DNA of 60,181 nucleotides, taken from the NCBI RefSeq assembly GCF_900129305.1, contig NZ_FQVB01000028.1, positions 1 through 60,181 on the forward strand, in the 5' to 3' direction. This stretch comes from Desulfacinum infernum DSM 9756. Its GTDB lineage: Bacteria > Desulfobacterota > Syntrophobacteria > Syntrophobacterales > DSM-9756. Both the position numbers and the translations under genes were made by a program. Positions 17,522 through 26,172 of the stretch are shown piece after piece. How positions within the stretch are numbered: position 1 is the stretch's first letter; each line of letters begins with the position of its first letter. The notes beneath the pieces are model-generated. The model saw nothing but the letters and a program-made list of their open reading frames with translations. It ran no database searches and was not told the DNA's origin.

Positions 17522-19836
17522 ACCCTTCCGGAGAGAGGGGGCTGCGGCGCGTTCGTGTCCAGGTGGACGGGATCGTCCAGGGAGTGGGTTTTCGACCCAC
17601 GGTATACCAGCTGGCCCGAAGCCTGGATCTGGCCGGCCGGGTGCGCAACGATTCGGAAGGCGTGGAGATCGAGGTGGCGGGCCCCGAGGACCGGGTGGCG
17701 GAGTTCCTGCGCCGCCTGCCCCGGGAGGCCCCGCCGCTGGCGAAAATCGTCCGGATGGACGTGGAGGAGAGGCCCTACTCGCCCGTAGATGGCTTTCTCA
17801 TCCAGGCCAGCGAGCGGACCGGATCCCGTACCACGCTCATCTCCCCGGACGTCTCCATCTGCGACGACTGCCTGCGCGAGCTTTTCGACCCCCACGACCG
17901 CCGCTTCCGCTACCCCTTCATCAACTGCACCAACTGCGGTCCCCGCTACACCATCATCCGAGACATCCCCTACGACCGCGACAAGACCACCATGGTCTCC
18001 TTTCCCATGTGTCCGGCCTGTCGCGCCGAATATGAGAACCCCCGGGATCGAAGGTTCCACGCCCAGCCCAACGCCTGCTGGGAGTGCGGCCCCACGGTGT
18101 GGCTGGAGGATCCCGAGGGGCGCCGGTTGGCCGAAAGGGATGCGGCCGTACGGGAGACCATCCGGCTCCTGTCCGAAGGAAAGATCGCCGCCGTCAAGGG
18201 CCTCGGAGGCTTCCATCTGGCCGTAGCGGCCGGCGACGAGGAGGCGGTGGCCCGGTTGAGGCGCCGCAAGATCCGCGAGGAAAAACCCTTTGCGGTCATG
18301 TTTTCGTCGCTGGAGGATATCCGGGGTGTTTGTCGGGTGAGTCCCGAGGAAGAAGCGCTCCTCATGAGCCGGGAGCGCCCCATTGTGCTCCTGGCCAGAC
18401 GTCCCGAGCCGAAGCCGGGATGTCCCCCCGTCGCTCCGTCCGTGGCCCCCGGCAACCGATTCCTGGGAGCCTTTCTTCCCTACACGCCGCTCCACGCGCT
18501 GCTTTTTCGGGACGCCCCCTACCGGGCCCTGGTGATGACCAGCGGAAACCAAAGTGATGAGCCCATCGTCACGGAAGACCAAACCGCGCGGGAGAGGCTC
18601 CGGGGCATCGCCGACGCCTTTCTTTTCCACAACCGGGACATCTACATCCGCTGCGACGATTCCGTGGTGCGCTCTGCACGGGGAAAACCCCGCCCCATCC
18701 GACGGGCCCGCGGTTATGTGCCGGTTCCGGTGGTTCTTCGCGAGCCGGGCCCCACGGTCTTGGGGGTGGGCGGAGAACTCAAGAACACAGTCTGCCTCAC
18801 GCGGGGCCGCTACGCCTTTCTGAGCCAGCACGTGGGGGACCTGGAAAACCTGGAAACCCTTCGGGCCTTTGAGCACACCATCGACCACCTGAAAAGGATC
18901 CTGGAGGTACGCCCGGAGCTCATCGTCCACGATCTGCACCTCGACTACCTGAGCACCCAGTGGGCCGAAGCCCGCACGGACCTTCCCCGCCTGGCGGTTC
19001 AGCACCACCACGCCCACATCGCTTCCGTGGCGGCGGAAAGGGGATGGAACGGCCCCGTGCTGGGCGTGGCTTTGGACGGCACCGGCTACGGGGCGGACGG
19101 CACCCTTTGGGGCGGGGAGTTCCTTTGGGTGGACGGGGCCCGCTATGAAAGATTGGGCCGCTTTTCCCGGCTTCCCCTTCCCGGCGGCGAGAAGGCCATC
19201 AAGGAGCCCTGGCGCATGGCCGTGGCCGCCCTCTGGTCCCTGGCGGGGGAGGAGGCGGAACGCGTCCACGACGACATCCTTTCCCGGTGGCCGGAAAGGC
19301 AGAGGCGGGTGGTGCTCCGGATGCTCCAAAAGGGATTCAACTCGCCGCTCAGCTCCTCGTGCGGCCGGCTCTTCGATGCCGTCTCGTCTCTCGCGGGACT
19401 CCGCGATCGGATCACCTACGAAGGACAGGCGGCCGTGGAATTGGAACAGGCCCTGGAGCCGGATTCCGGGGCCTACGAAGCCCGCCTCGTAAAAGAGGAA
19501 GACCTTTGGGTGTTGGACACCCTGCCGCTCCTGGAAGAAACGGTCCGGGACGTGCGCCGCGGCGTCCGCCCGGGTCTTGTTTCCGCCCGGTTTCACAACG
19601 GCCTGGCACGAGCCGTCGTGCGGATGGTGGAAATCTTGCGGGAGGAAACGGGACTTTCCGCCGTGGCTCTGAGCGGAGGCGTCTTCCAGAACGTCTATCT
19701 TTCCGGGAAGGTGGAGCAGGAGCTGGAAGATCGGGGCTTTGAGGTGCTCGTTCACCAGGAGGTGCCGCCCAACGACGCGTGCATCGCCTTGGGCCAGGTG
19801 CACGTGGGGCGGGAATACCTGAAGACTTTGACGTGA
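17518..19836 (+). CDS. hypF: Carbamoyltransferase HypF
   Basis: 772 residues, full length. Domain order: acylphosphatase (VDGIVQGVGFRPTVYQLA), two zinc fingers (CDDC ... CTNCG, CPAC ... CWECG), YrdC-like domain (AAVKGLGGFHLA, RPIRRARGYVP), and a Kae1-like domain with the metal motif QHHHAHIASVAAE and SLSGGVFQN-like ALSGGVFQN. It makes thiocarboxamide on HypE from carbamoyl phosphate, the first step to the cyanide ligands. The GTG start overlaps the hypB stop; an upstream ATG at 17446 lies inside hypB and is unlikely. Confidence 0.96.
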   Translation: MNPSGERGLRRVRVQVDGIVQGVGFRPTVYQLARSLDLAGRVRNDSEGVEIEVAGPEDRVAEFLRRLPREAPPLAKIVRMDVEERPYSPVDGFLIQASERTGSRTTLISPDVSICDDCLRELFDPHDRRFRYPFINCTNCGPRYTIIRDIPYDRDKTTMVSFPMCPACRAEYENPRDRRFHAQPNACWECGPTVWLEDPEGRRLAERDAAVRETIRLLSEGKIAAVKGLGGFHLAVAAGDEEAVARLRRRKIREEKPFAVMFSSLEDIRGVCRVSPEEEALLMSRERPIVLLARRPEPKPGCPPVAPSVAPGNRFLGAFLPYTPLHALLFRDAPYRALVMTSGNQSDEPIVTEDQTARERLRGIADAFLFHNRDIYIRCDDSVVRSARGKPRPIRRARGYVPVPVVLREPGPTVLGVGGELKNTVCLTRGRYAFLSQHVGDLENLETLRAFEHTIDHLKRILEVRPELIVHDLHLDYLSTQWAEARTDLPRLAVQHHHAHIASVAAERGWNGPVLGVALDGTGYGADGTLWGGEFLWVDGARYERLGRFSRLPLPGGEKAIKEPWRMAVAALWSLAGEEAERVHDDILSRWPERQRRVVLRMLQKGFNSPLSSSCGRLFDAVSSLAGLRDRITYEGQAAVELEQALEPDSGAYEARLVKEEDLWVLDTLPLLEETVRDVRRGVRPGLVSARFHNGLARAVVRMVEILREETGLSAVALSGGVFQNVYLSGKVEQELEDRGFEVLVHQEVPPNDACIALGQVHVGREYLKTLT

Positions 19837-19854
19837 GAAGGGAAAGGACTCCCC

Positions 19855-20955
19855 ATGGCTCTCAAATACATCGACGAGTTTCGGGACGGGGAGCTGGCGC
19901 GCGCCGTTCTCCAGCGGTTGAAGACCCGCTGCAGGGACCTGGGGCCCATGCGGTTCATGGAGATCTGCGGCACCCACACCGTGTCCATCTTTCGCTCGGG
20001 CCTTCGGGATCTGCTGCCGCCCAACGTGGAGCTCATCAGCGGTCCCGGCTGTCCGGTTTGCGTCACAGCCAACGGGGATATCGACCGGGCCATCTGGTTT
20101 GCCGGCCGGCCGGACGTGATCGTCACCACCTTCGGAGACCTGCTTCGGGTTCCGGGATCCCGGTCGTCCCTTCTGCAGGAGCGGGGCAACGGGGCCGACG
20201 TGCGGATGGTCTACGCCAGCTTCGACGCCGTCCAGATCGCCAAAGAAAATCCGGACAAACAGGTGGTCTTCATCGGGATCGGCTTCGAAACGACGGCTCC
20301 CACGGTGGCGGCCGCCGTCCAGATGGCCGCCCGGGACGGCGTGGACAACTTCTCCGTCTTTTCCGCTCACAAGGTGCTTCCCCCCGTCATGGAGGCCCTG
20401 CTGGAATCGGAAAATCTCCTTTTGGACGGTTTCCTGTGCCCGGGCCATGTGACCACCGTGATTGGAGCCAAGGCCTACCAGGCGGTTGCGGAACGCTACC
20501 GCTTGTCCTGCGTCGTCACGGGATTCGAACCCCTGGACATCCTGCAGGGCTTGACGCTTCTGGTGGAACAGCGGGCGGAGGGGAAGCCTTCGGTGGAAAT
20601 CCAATACCGGCGAGGCGTCACGTGGGAAGGAAACCCGACGGCACAGAAACTGATGGCCGAGATTTTCGAACCTGCGGACGCCGTCTGGAGAGGATTGGGA
20701 AAGATTCCGGGTTCGGGTCTTGCCCTGCGGCCCCAGTGGGCCCGCTTCGATGCGGCGCGACGGTTCGACCTGCCGCCTATGGAAGGAAAGGAAGATCCGG
20801 CCTGTCGGTGCGGGGACGTGCTACGGGGCGCTCTTCGCCCGCCCCAATGTCCGCTCTTTCGAAAGGTCTGCACCCCCCAGAATCCCAAAGGGCCCTGCAT
20901 GGTGTCCAGTGAGGGCACCTGCGGCGCCTACTACCGGTATTTTCGTGAGTCGTGA
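19855..20955 (+). CDS. hypD: Fe(CN)2CO assembly scaffold HypD
   Basis: 366 residues. Key cysteines are seen in MEICGTHT, GPGCPVCVT and the C-terminal [4Fe-4S] region (CRCGDVLRG, CPLFRKVC, PCMVSSEGTCGAYY). HypD with HypC holds the iron while cyanide and CO are added. In most genomes hypC sits just before hypD, but here only 18 bases separate hypF and hypD, so hypC must be elsewhere. The last codons (RES-stop) lie inside a GTGAGTC tandem repeat, so the C-terminus may have been set by repeat expansion. Confidence 0.96.
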   Translation: MALKYIDEFRDGELARAVLQRLKTRCRDLGPMRFMEICGTHTVSIFRSGLRDLLPPNVELISGPGCPVCVTANGDIDRAIWFAGRPDVIVTTFGDLLRVPGSRSSLLQERGNGADVRMVYASFDAVQIAKENPDKQVVFIGIGFETTAPTVAAAVQMAARDGVDNFSVFSAHKVLPPVMEALLESENLLLDGFLCPGHVTTVIGAKAYQAVAERYRLSCVVTGFEPLDILQGLTLLVEQRAEGKPSVEIQYRRGVTWEGNPTAQKLMAEIFEPADAVWRGLGKIPGSGLALRPQWARFDAARRFDLPPMEGKEDPACRCGDVLRGALRPPQCPLFRKVCTPQNPKGPCMVSSEGTCGAYYRYFRES

Positions 20956-20996
20956 GTCGTGAGTCGTGAGTCGTGAAGTCGTGAAGTCGTGAAGTC
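20945..20996 (+). repeat. Short tandem repeat: 4 x GTGAGTC then 3 x GTGAAGTC
   Basis: Four 7-base units followed by three 8-base units, without spacers. The first units overlap the end of hypD and supply its TGA stop. The same 7-mer occurs, inverted, at 24633-24716. Confidence 0.9.
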
Positions 20997-21102
20997 GGGG
21001 GCGGTTGGGAGAACGTTGCCGTGGGAACGCTCGGTGGCCTATAACGTTTCTTAGGTCGTGCATGTGCATTGAACGGGTCCTGCGAAAAGAGGGAGGCGTT
21101 CC

Positions 21103-23148
21103 ATGGGCGAATCCAGGCAGGTCATCGATGTAACGGCCCACGGAGTTCCTGAAGGGGCTTCGGAAGAGCGGCCGGGTGCCGGCTCCGCTCCTTCCGATGG
21201 CCGGCGGGGGCGCCGTCTTTCCGTGTTTCTGGGCCTCTTCGGATGCCTCGGCGCCCTGACACTCACCTATTGCTTCCTACGTCCGCCCGTGTACCGGGCG
21301 GAGGCGTCTCTGATTCTCAAACCCACGCCCCCCCAAGCGACGGAAATATCGCCGCCGGGTCCTTCGCCCGCCGGAAAGTCGGACCTGGTGGTGGCACACC
21401 AGGTCCTCCTGAGTCGCTCCATGCTGGAGAAGGTGCGGGAGGAGCTTTCGTCCGGCAACGGATCGCCGGAACCCGTGAGGGAATTGGGCACCGACGAGAT
21501 CGCTCGCATGGTGGGCGCCCGGATGGTCCCCGAAGGCAACCTCATCCGGCTGTTCGCCGAGGGGTCGGACAGGACCGTGCTGCTCCACGTTCTGCGCACC
21601 TGGATCCGGGTCTATCTGGCGACGTTCGAAGAATCCCAGAAGGCGGCCTTGGCCATGGACAGTGAAACCTTGGACGAAGAAGTCCGGGCCCTGGAAGCTC
21701 GCCTGGAAAGCAAACGGCAGGAACTGGAGCTCTATCGGCAGGTCCATGACATTGTCTCTCTGGAAAGGGAGGAAAACCAGCTGGTCTCGCGCCTCCGGGG
21801 GCTGAACGAGTCGCTGGCCCGGGCCCGGGAAACACTGGTGACCGCGGAATCCCGTCTGAAGGCCCTTCTGGAGGCCCGGGCCCGTGGTGAAGACATCCTG
21901 GAAGGGCGGGAATTGAGGGCCGTGCTGTCCTTGCAGGAAAAAGCCGAGGCACTGCGGGATCAGCTCCGGGATCTCCGAGAACGCTACACGGAAAAATACA
22001 TGAACCTGGACCCCAGGGTCCGGGGCCTCCGGGCCCAGCTGGAAAGGATTGAAAGGAAAATCGTCCAAACCCGGACGGAAGCCGAGGCCGCCGCCTTGGA
22101 CAAGGCCCGCCAGGACGTGGAGACCGCCCGCCGAAGCGTCGTGCAATTGGAAGCTCAGGTGGCGGAGCACGAAGAGAAGGCCAGGGATTTCAATGCCAAG
22201 TTTGCGCGCCACCAGGCTTTGGTGGAGGAACTGAAGGATCTGGAAGCGCTCTATCGCCGTCGCAAGGAACAGAGGATCCAGCGGGAGGTTTCCCCGGCGC
22301 AGCATGTGCCCAGGCTGAGCGTCCTGGAACAGCCGGAAGCGGGGGAAAACCCCGTGCGGCCCCATTATCTCAGGGATGCGGGGATCGGGATGGCGGGCGT
22401 TCTGGTGGTCTCGCTCTTCGGCCTGTGGCTCTTCGAATTTCTCCTTCGTTCTCCCCGAAAGGAGGAGGCCGCCGGAGGCCCGACGCTCATCTTCCAGCCC
22501 AACGTCTCTCGGAGCATGGAACCGCCCCCACCCAAAGCCCTGCTGGAGGATTCCGCAGGCGGGGCGGTTCCGGGGCCGGCTCGGGAGCTGTCGCCCCTGG
22601 AGATTGAAGCCATGATGGGCGCGGCGGATCCGGTGGATGGTGCTCTTGTCTATCTCCTCCTGACAGGCCTTCGGGCCGATGAGGTGGCGACCCTTCGCTG
22701 GGGGGAAGTGGATCTGGAGAAGGGATGGGTCCGTCTTTCGGGGAATCCGCCCCGACTCATCCCCCTGGAAGGACGGGGCCGGGAGGCCCTGAAGGGGCTG
22801 CTGGAAAGTTATCACCGGGAGCCTCCGGACAAGTCGGCGCCGGTTTTTGTGAAAGAAGACGGCGCTCCCATGACGGCGGAGGAGATTCGGGCGAGATTGC
22901 TCTTCCTGGCCCAGGATGCGGGCCTGGCATCCCCCGGCGCGGTGACTCCCGATGCGTTGCGCCATACCTACCTGCTCTTCCTGGTGCGCCAGGGGATTCG
23001 GTTGTCGGCGCTGGAGCAGGTGGCGGGCCCTGTGGACGGGTCCTTTTTCAGCCGCTACGGGGCAGTGGCCCCGCCGGGACCCGGCCGGGATCCGGAGGAG
23101 GTGGCCCGGGTCCTGCCGGTTTTTCTGAGAACCTCCGATGGGAACTAA
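21103..23148 (+). CDS. Wzz/GumC-like chain-length protein fused to a tyrosine-recombinase-like domain
   Basis: 681 residues. Residues ~41-59 are a first membrane helix, ~60-170 a Wzz-type periplasmic domain (RPPVYRAEASLILKP), ~170-400 a long coiled coil rich in Glu/Arg, and ~427-447 a second membrane helix (GIGMAGVLVVSLFGLWLFEF). The cytosolic tail carries no tyrosine kinase; instead residues ~495-660 look like a tyrosine recombinase catalytic domain: LLLTGLRADEVATLRWGEVDL (Arg524), TPDALRHTYLLFLVRQGI (Arg620, His621) and FFSRYGAV (Tyr652). The first His of HxxR is Asp617, and the later His/Trp (LGH) is replaced (VAGPVD), so it is probably not an active recombinase. It sits inside the hyp gene run. 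A GGGAGG site supports the start. Role unknown; polysaccharide length control is only a family guess. Confidence 0.82.
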   Translation: MGESRQVIDVTAHGVPEGASEERPGAGSAPSDGRRGRRLSVFLGLFGCLGALTLTYCFLRPPVYRAEASLILKPTPPQATEISPPGPSPAGKSDLVVAHQVLLSRSMLEKVREELSSGNGSPEPVRELGTDEIARMVGARMVPEGNLIRLFAEGSDRTVLLHVLRTWIRVYLATFEESQKAALAMDSETLDEEVRALEARLESKRQELELYRQVHDIVSLEREENQLVSRLRGLNESLARARETLVTAESRLKALLEARARGEDILEGRELRAVLSLQEKAEALRDQLRDLRERYTEKYMNLDPRVRGLRAQLERIERKIVQTRTEAEAAALDKARQDVETARRSVVQLEAQVAEHEEKARDFNAKFARHQALVEELKDLEALYRRRKEQRIQREVSPAQHVPRLSVLEQPEAGENPVRPHYLRDAGIGMAGVLVVSLFGLWLFEFLLRSPRKEEAAGGPTLIFQPNVSRSMEPPPPKALLEDSAGGAVPGPARELSPLEIEAMMGAADPVDGALVYLLLTGLRADEVATLRWGEVDLEKGWVRLSGNPPRLIPLEGRGREALKGLLESYHREPPDKSAPVFVKEDGAPMTAEEIRARLLFLAQDAGLASPGAVTPDALRHTYLLFLVRQGIRLSALEQVAGPVDGSFFSRYGAVAPPGPGRDPEEVARVLPVFLRTSDGN

Positions 23149-23314
23149 GAGCCTGTCCGAAAACTCCGCCACCCGTCACTCCCGCGCAAGCGGGAGTCCA
23201 TAGGTTCCCGGAAATCCTGGATCCCCGCTCCCCGTTCAAGCCGGGGACAAGCTTCGCGGGGATGACTGATGGAGACAAAACGAGGCAAAGAACCCATTCT
23301 CGGACAACCTCCTA
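23146..23314. mobile_element. MITE-like element copy C (second interior type)
   Basis: 169 bp. The left end TAAGAGCCTGTCCGAAAA starts with the TAA stop codon of the preceding gene; the right end reads TAGGAGGTTGTCCGAGAA on the other strand. The interior differs from copy B: GTCACTCCCGCGCAAGCGGG, then AATCCTGGATCCCCGC and TTCGCGGGGATGAC. The right end directly precedes the ribosome site of the next gene. Confidence 0.75.
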
Positions 23315-23328
23315 GGCGGAGAGTCGCC

Positions 23329-23502
23329 ATGGTCTACAGCGCCGTGGGCTATTGCTCGTGCGGAGCGCAAGTCTGGATCGAGTACCTGATTTCTGCGGAA
23401 AAGAGGTGGACCCATCGGTTTTTCGACGATCAGCATCGGGAAATCCAGCGCTGCCCCCAATGCGGCCGTGAGCTGTCGGAAGATCTCTTGGAATCTCTTT
23501 GA
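23329..23502 (+). CDS. Small zinc-ribbon protein
   Basis: 57 residues, with CSCG near the N-terminus and CPQCG near residue 46, the two halves of a zinc ribbon; between them a basic/aromatic region (EKRWTHRFFDD). No family name can be given. The ATG at 23329 has a GGCGGAG site; an upstream frame start at 23269 lies inside the MITE and is less likely. It stands 116 bases before hypE and may be co-transcribed with it; a role in hydrogenase maturation is not supported by anything but position. Confidence 0.65.
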   Translation: MVYSAVGYCSCGAQVWIEYLISAEKRWTHRFFDDQHREIQRCPQCGRELSEDLLESL

Positions 23503-23617
23503 ATCCAAGACGCCCGCCTCCATTTTGCCCTTGTCACCTCCCGCCCGCACCATGTAGTAGGATCCAGCCCTCGGTTTGGCGTCGAGGAGGATCGCTCTGA
23601 ACAAGGAGGAACGTCGA

Positions 23618-24628
23618 TTGAAGGAACGCACCATTACGCTGGATCATGGCAGCGGTGGCCGGGCGACCCATGAGCTGGTCAGGGAGGTTTTCGCTCGCGC
23701 CTTCGACAACGCCTTTTTGGGACAGATGAACGACAGTGCGGTGCTTCAAGTGCCGGCCGGGCGCATCGCCATGAGTACCGATTCCTATGTGGTGGATCCG
23801 GTTGTCTTTCCCGGCGGCAACATCGGAAGCCTGGCGGTCCACGGGACCATCAACGACCTGGCCATGAGCGGCGCCAGGCCCTTGTACCTGACGGCGGGTT
23901 TCGTGCTGGAGGAGGGCTTGTCCCTGGCGCTTTTGGAGGAGATCGTGGAGGCCATGGCCCGCGCCGCCCGGGACGCCCAGGTGGCCGTGGTGGCGGGGGA
24001 CACCAAGGTGGTGCCCAAGGGAAAGGCGGACAAGATCTTCATCAACACCGCGGGGGTCGGCGTGGTGCCCGAGGGACTGGAGCTGGGAGGCCAGTACGCC
24101 CGCCCCGGAGACGTGGTGCTCATCAACGGCACCATCGGAGATCACGGCATGGCCATCCTGTGCACCCGGGAAGGGATCGCCATGGAAGGCGAAATACAAA
24201 GCGATTCGGCGGCCCTGCATGATCTGGTGGCGGAGCTTCTGGAAGCCTGCCCCCAGGTACGGGTGCTCAGGGACCCCACCCGGGGAGGGGTGGCCACCAC
24301 GCTCAATGAAATCGCCCGGCAGTCGGAAGTGGGGATCCGACTTTTCGAGGAGGCGCTGCCCATCCGGGACGACGTGGCCGGGGCATGTGAACTTCTGGGC
24401 CTGGACCCTCTGTACGTGGCCAATGAGGGAAAGGTCCTGGCCATCGTTCCGAGGAGCGTGGCGGAGAAGGCTTTGGATGTGCTGCGGGGCCACCCTCTGG
24501 GGCGGGATGCCCGGCTCATCGGGGAAGTGACAGACCGGGATCCGGGCCGCGTGGTTTTGTGCACGCGCATCGGAGGGCATCGTCTGCTGGACATGCTTCG
24601 GGGAGAACAGCTGCCCCGCATCTGCTGA
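23618..24628 (+). CDS. hypE: Hydrogenase maturation protein HypE (cyanide ligand synthesis)
   Basis: 336 residues from a TTG start at 23618, preceded by AAGGAGG; the frame is open further up to another TTG at 23576. PurM-like fold with ATP-binding motifs (LDHGSGGRATHELV, MNDSAVL, STDSYVVDPVVFPGG, VAGDTKVV). It ends PRIC: the C-terminal cysteine is carbamoylated by HypF and dehydrated to thiocyanate, which gives CN to iron on HypC-HypD. It is separated from hypD by the Wzz-like fusion, a MITE and a zinc-ribbon gene, an unusual layout. Confidence 0.95.
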   Translation: MKERTITLDHGSGGRATHELVREVFARAFDNAFLGQMNDSAVLQVPAGRIAMSTDSYVVDPVVFPGGNIGSLAVHGTINDLAMSGARPLYLTAGFVLEEGLSLALLEEIVEAMARAARDAQVAVVAGDTKVVPKGKADKIFINTAGVGVVPEGLELGGQYARPGDVVLINGTIGDHGMAILCTREGIAMEGEIQSDSAALHDLVAELLEACPQVRVLRDPTRGGVATTLNEIARQSEVGIRLFEEALPIRDDVAGACELLGLDPLYVANEGKVLAIVPRSVAEKALDVLRGHPLGRDARLIGEVTDRDPGRVVLCTRIGGHRLLDMLRGEQLPRIC

Positions 24629-24632
24629 CGGC

Positions 24633-24716
24633 CGTGATGAGTGACGAGTGACGGGTGATGAGTGACGACTCACGACTCACGACTCACGGATCACAGATCA
24701 CAGATCACAGATCACG
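24633..24716. repeat. Short tandem repeat tract with inverted halves (GTGATGA, GTGACGA / ACTCACG, AGATCAC)
   Basis: Left half: units such as GTGATGA, GTGACGA, GTGACGG. Right half: three ACTCACG units, then four (A)GATCAC units. Read on the minus strand the right half contains GTGAGTC repeats, as at 20945. It follows the hypE stop by 4 bases. Confidence 0.85.
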
Positions 24717-24761
24717 GGAAAGGGGCCGGGGGATTGCTCCTTCCACGGAGGATTTCCATCC

Positions 24762-26003
24762 ATGGCGGCCGCCGCACCTTGTCGGTGCATCGTCCCATCG
24801 ATTAGAGTTCCCATGAACCTTTGTTCTCCCATCCCATGTCGTTGGCTCCGAACGGAAGGCGGCCATCCATTGAGCGGAAGCTGGTTCCATCAAAAGTCGC
24901 GTCATTTCCAGTGTGCGGTTTGCCGGCGGTTGGTCACCGACGCCGGGCCGGGCCTGGGGGTCTGTCCGGAATGCCTTCGGAGCCGCTGGGACGAGGCGGA
25001 GCCCGTGGTGGAAACCATTCACAGGCGTTCCCGGGAGCGTTTTGATCTCCCGCCCCGGGTCCCCCGAGTCCCCGTCGGCGTGGAATGCGCGCTCTGTCTC
25101 CATCGTTGCCGAATGGAGCCCCGGCAGAAAGGCTACTGCGGGATCCGCCAAGGCGGCGAGGAAAGTCTTCGCCGGGACGGCCGACACCGCGCGCTGCTTT
25201 CCTACTACCACGATCCGATTCCCACCAATTGCGTGGCGGACTGGGTGTGCGCCGCGGGGACCGGAAGCGGATACCCTGCCTACAGCCGGGAACGAGGTCC
25301 CGAGGTGGGCTGTTACAACCTGGCGGTCTTCTTCGAAGCCTGCAATTTCAATTGTCTCTATTGCCAGAACTGGAGTTTCAAAAAGAGCGCCAGGCCCGGC
25401 GGCACCTGGACCGTTGTGGAAGATCTGCTGCCCGCCGTCACGGACCGGACCTCCTGCATCTGTTACTTCGGAGGGGATCCGGTTCCCCAGCTTCCTTTCG
25501 CCATTCGGTTCTCCCGGCGCGCCCTGGAAAAACGTTCCGGGTCCGTTCTTCGGATTTGCTGGGAGACCAACGGGAGTCTGCATCCGGCCTGGATCAAGCC
25601 CATGGTGGACCTGTCGCTTCGTTCCGGCGGATGCATCAAGGTGGACCTCAAGGCCTGGGATCCCCATGTCCACAAGGCCCTGTGCGGGTGCGGCAACCGG
25701 CAGGTGCTGGAAAACTTCGCCAGGATCGCCGGCTTCGTTCCGCTGCGTCGCGACCCGCCGCTTCTGGTGGCCAGCACTCTGCTGGTTCCTGGCTATGTGG
25801 GCGAGGAAGAGATCTTTCATCTGGCCCGCTTCATCGCCTCCCTGGATCCCCACATTCCTTATGCTCTCTTGGGTTTCGCCCCCCAGTTTTACTTGAACGA
25901 CTTCCCCACCACATCGCGCAGCCAGGCCGAAGCCTGCCTGGAGGCGGCTCAAAAGGCCGGCCTGAAACGCGTCCGTCTGGCCAATCGCCACCTTCTCCAC
26001 TAA
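24762..26003 (+). CDS. Radical SAM protein with N-terminal zinc ribbon, PflA-like
   Basis: 413 residues. An N-terminal CAVC ... CPEC ribbon (residues ~50-75), then CALCLHRCRMEPRQKGYCGIR, and the radical SAM cluster motif CNFNCLYCQNW. This arrangement resembles PflA-like proteins of the AmmeMemoRadiSam-associated type (CxLCPHxC-x-G-x-CxxR before the SAM motif). It would bind a [4Fe-4S] cluster and cleave SAM to a 5'-deoxyadenosyl radical; the substrate is unknown. The ATG at 24762 has GGAGG 11 bases before it; an internal ATG at 24813 is possible. It follows hypE on the same strand after 133 bases of repeat, so it may belong to that transcript. Confidence 0.82.
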   Translation: MAAAAPCRCIVPSIRVPMNLCSPIPCRWLRTEGGHPLSGSWFHQKSRHFQCAVCRRLVTDAGPGLGVCPECLRSRWDEAEPVVETIHRRSRERFDLPPRVPRVPVGVECALCLHRCRMEPRQKGYCGIRQGGEESLRRDGRHRALLSYYHDPIPTNCVADWVCAAGTGSGYPAYSRERGPEVGCYNLAVFFEACNFNCLYCQNWSFKKSARPGGTWTVVEDLLPAVTDRTSCICYFGGDPVPQLPFAIRFSRRALEKRSGSVLRICWETNGSLHPAWIKPMVDLSLRSGGCIKVDLKAWDPHVHKALCGCGNRQVLENFARIAGFVPLRRDPPLLVASTLLVPGYVGEEEIFHLARFIASLDPHIPYALLGFAPQFYLNDFPTTSRSQAEACLEAAQKAGLKRVRLANRHLLH

Positions 26004-26071
26004 AATCCCCAAACGAACCCCGGGATCCAAGGGTTCGTGCGGAACAGGACGTTGTTCCCCCACGGGCGGGG

Positions 26072-26103
26072 CCGTAGGGGCGAATCATCATTCGCCCTTA
26101 CGG
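26072..26103. repeat. REP palindrome
   Basis: CCGTAGGGGCGAAT, a 4-base centre, then ATTCGCCCTTACGG; same family as 14245-14276. Confidence 0.8.
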
Positions 26104-26172
26104 TGCGAGAATCCGCGAGAGCGGCGCGAGCCGCGATGAGGGGGCGAATGTTGGCGAAGAAAAGGAGGAACC

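Noticed and set aside
19837-19854. Possible hypC between hypF and hypD
   Set aside because: Only 18 bases are available; no MCLxxP-type start was seen elsewhere in the operon.
17368-20604. A 1078-codon open frame on the minus strand opposite hypF and hypD
   Set aside because: Composition is that of an antisense shadow (Gly/His/Arg-rich, no domains), and hypF and hypD are complete on the other strand.
20945-20996. Tandem repeat as a possible CRISPR array
   Set aside because: Units are 7-8 bases without spacers.
21103-23148. Active site-specific recombinase linked to a mobile island
   Set aside because: Catalytic His positions are lost and the domain is tethered to a membrane protein; no attachment sites or phage genes are nearby.
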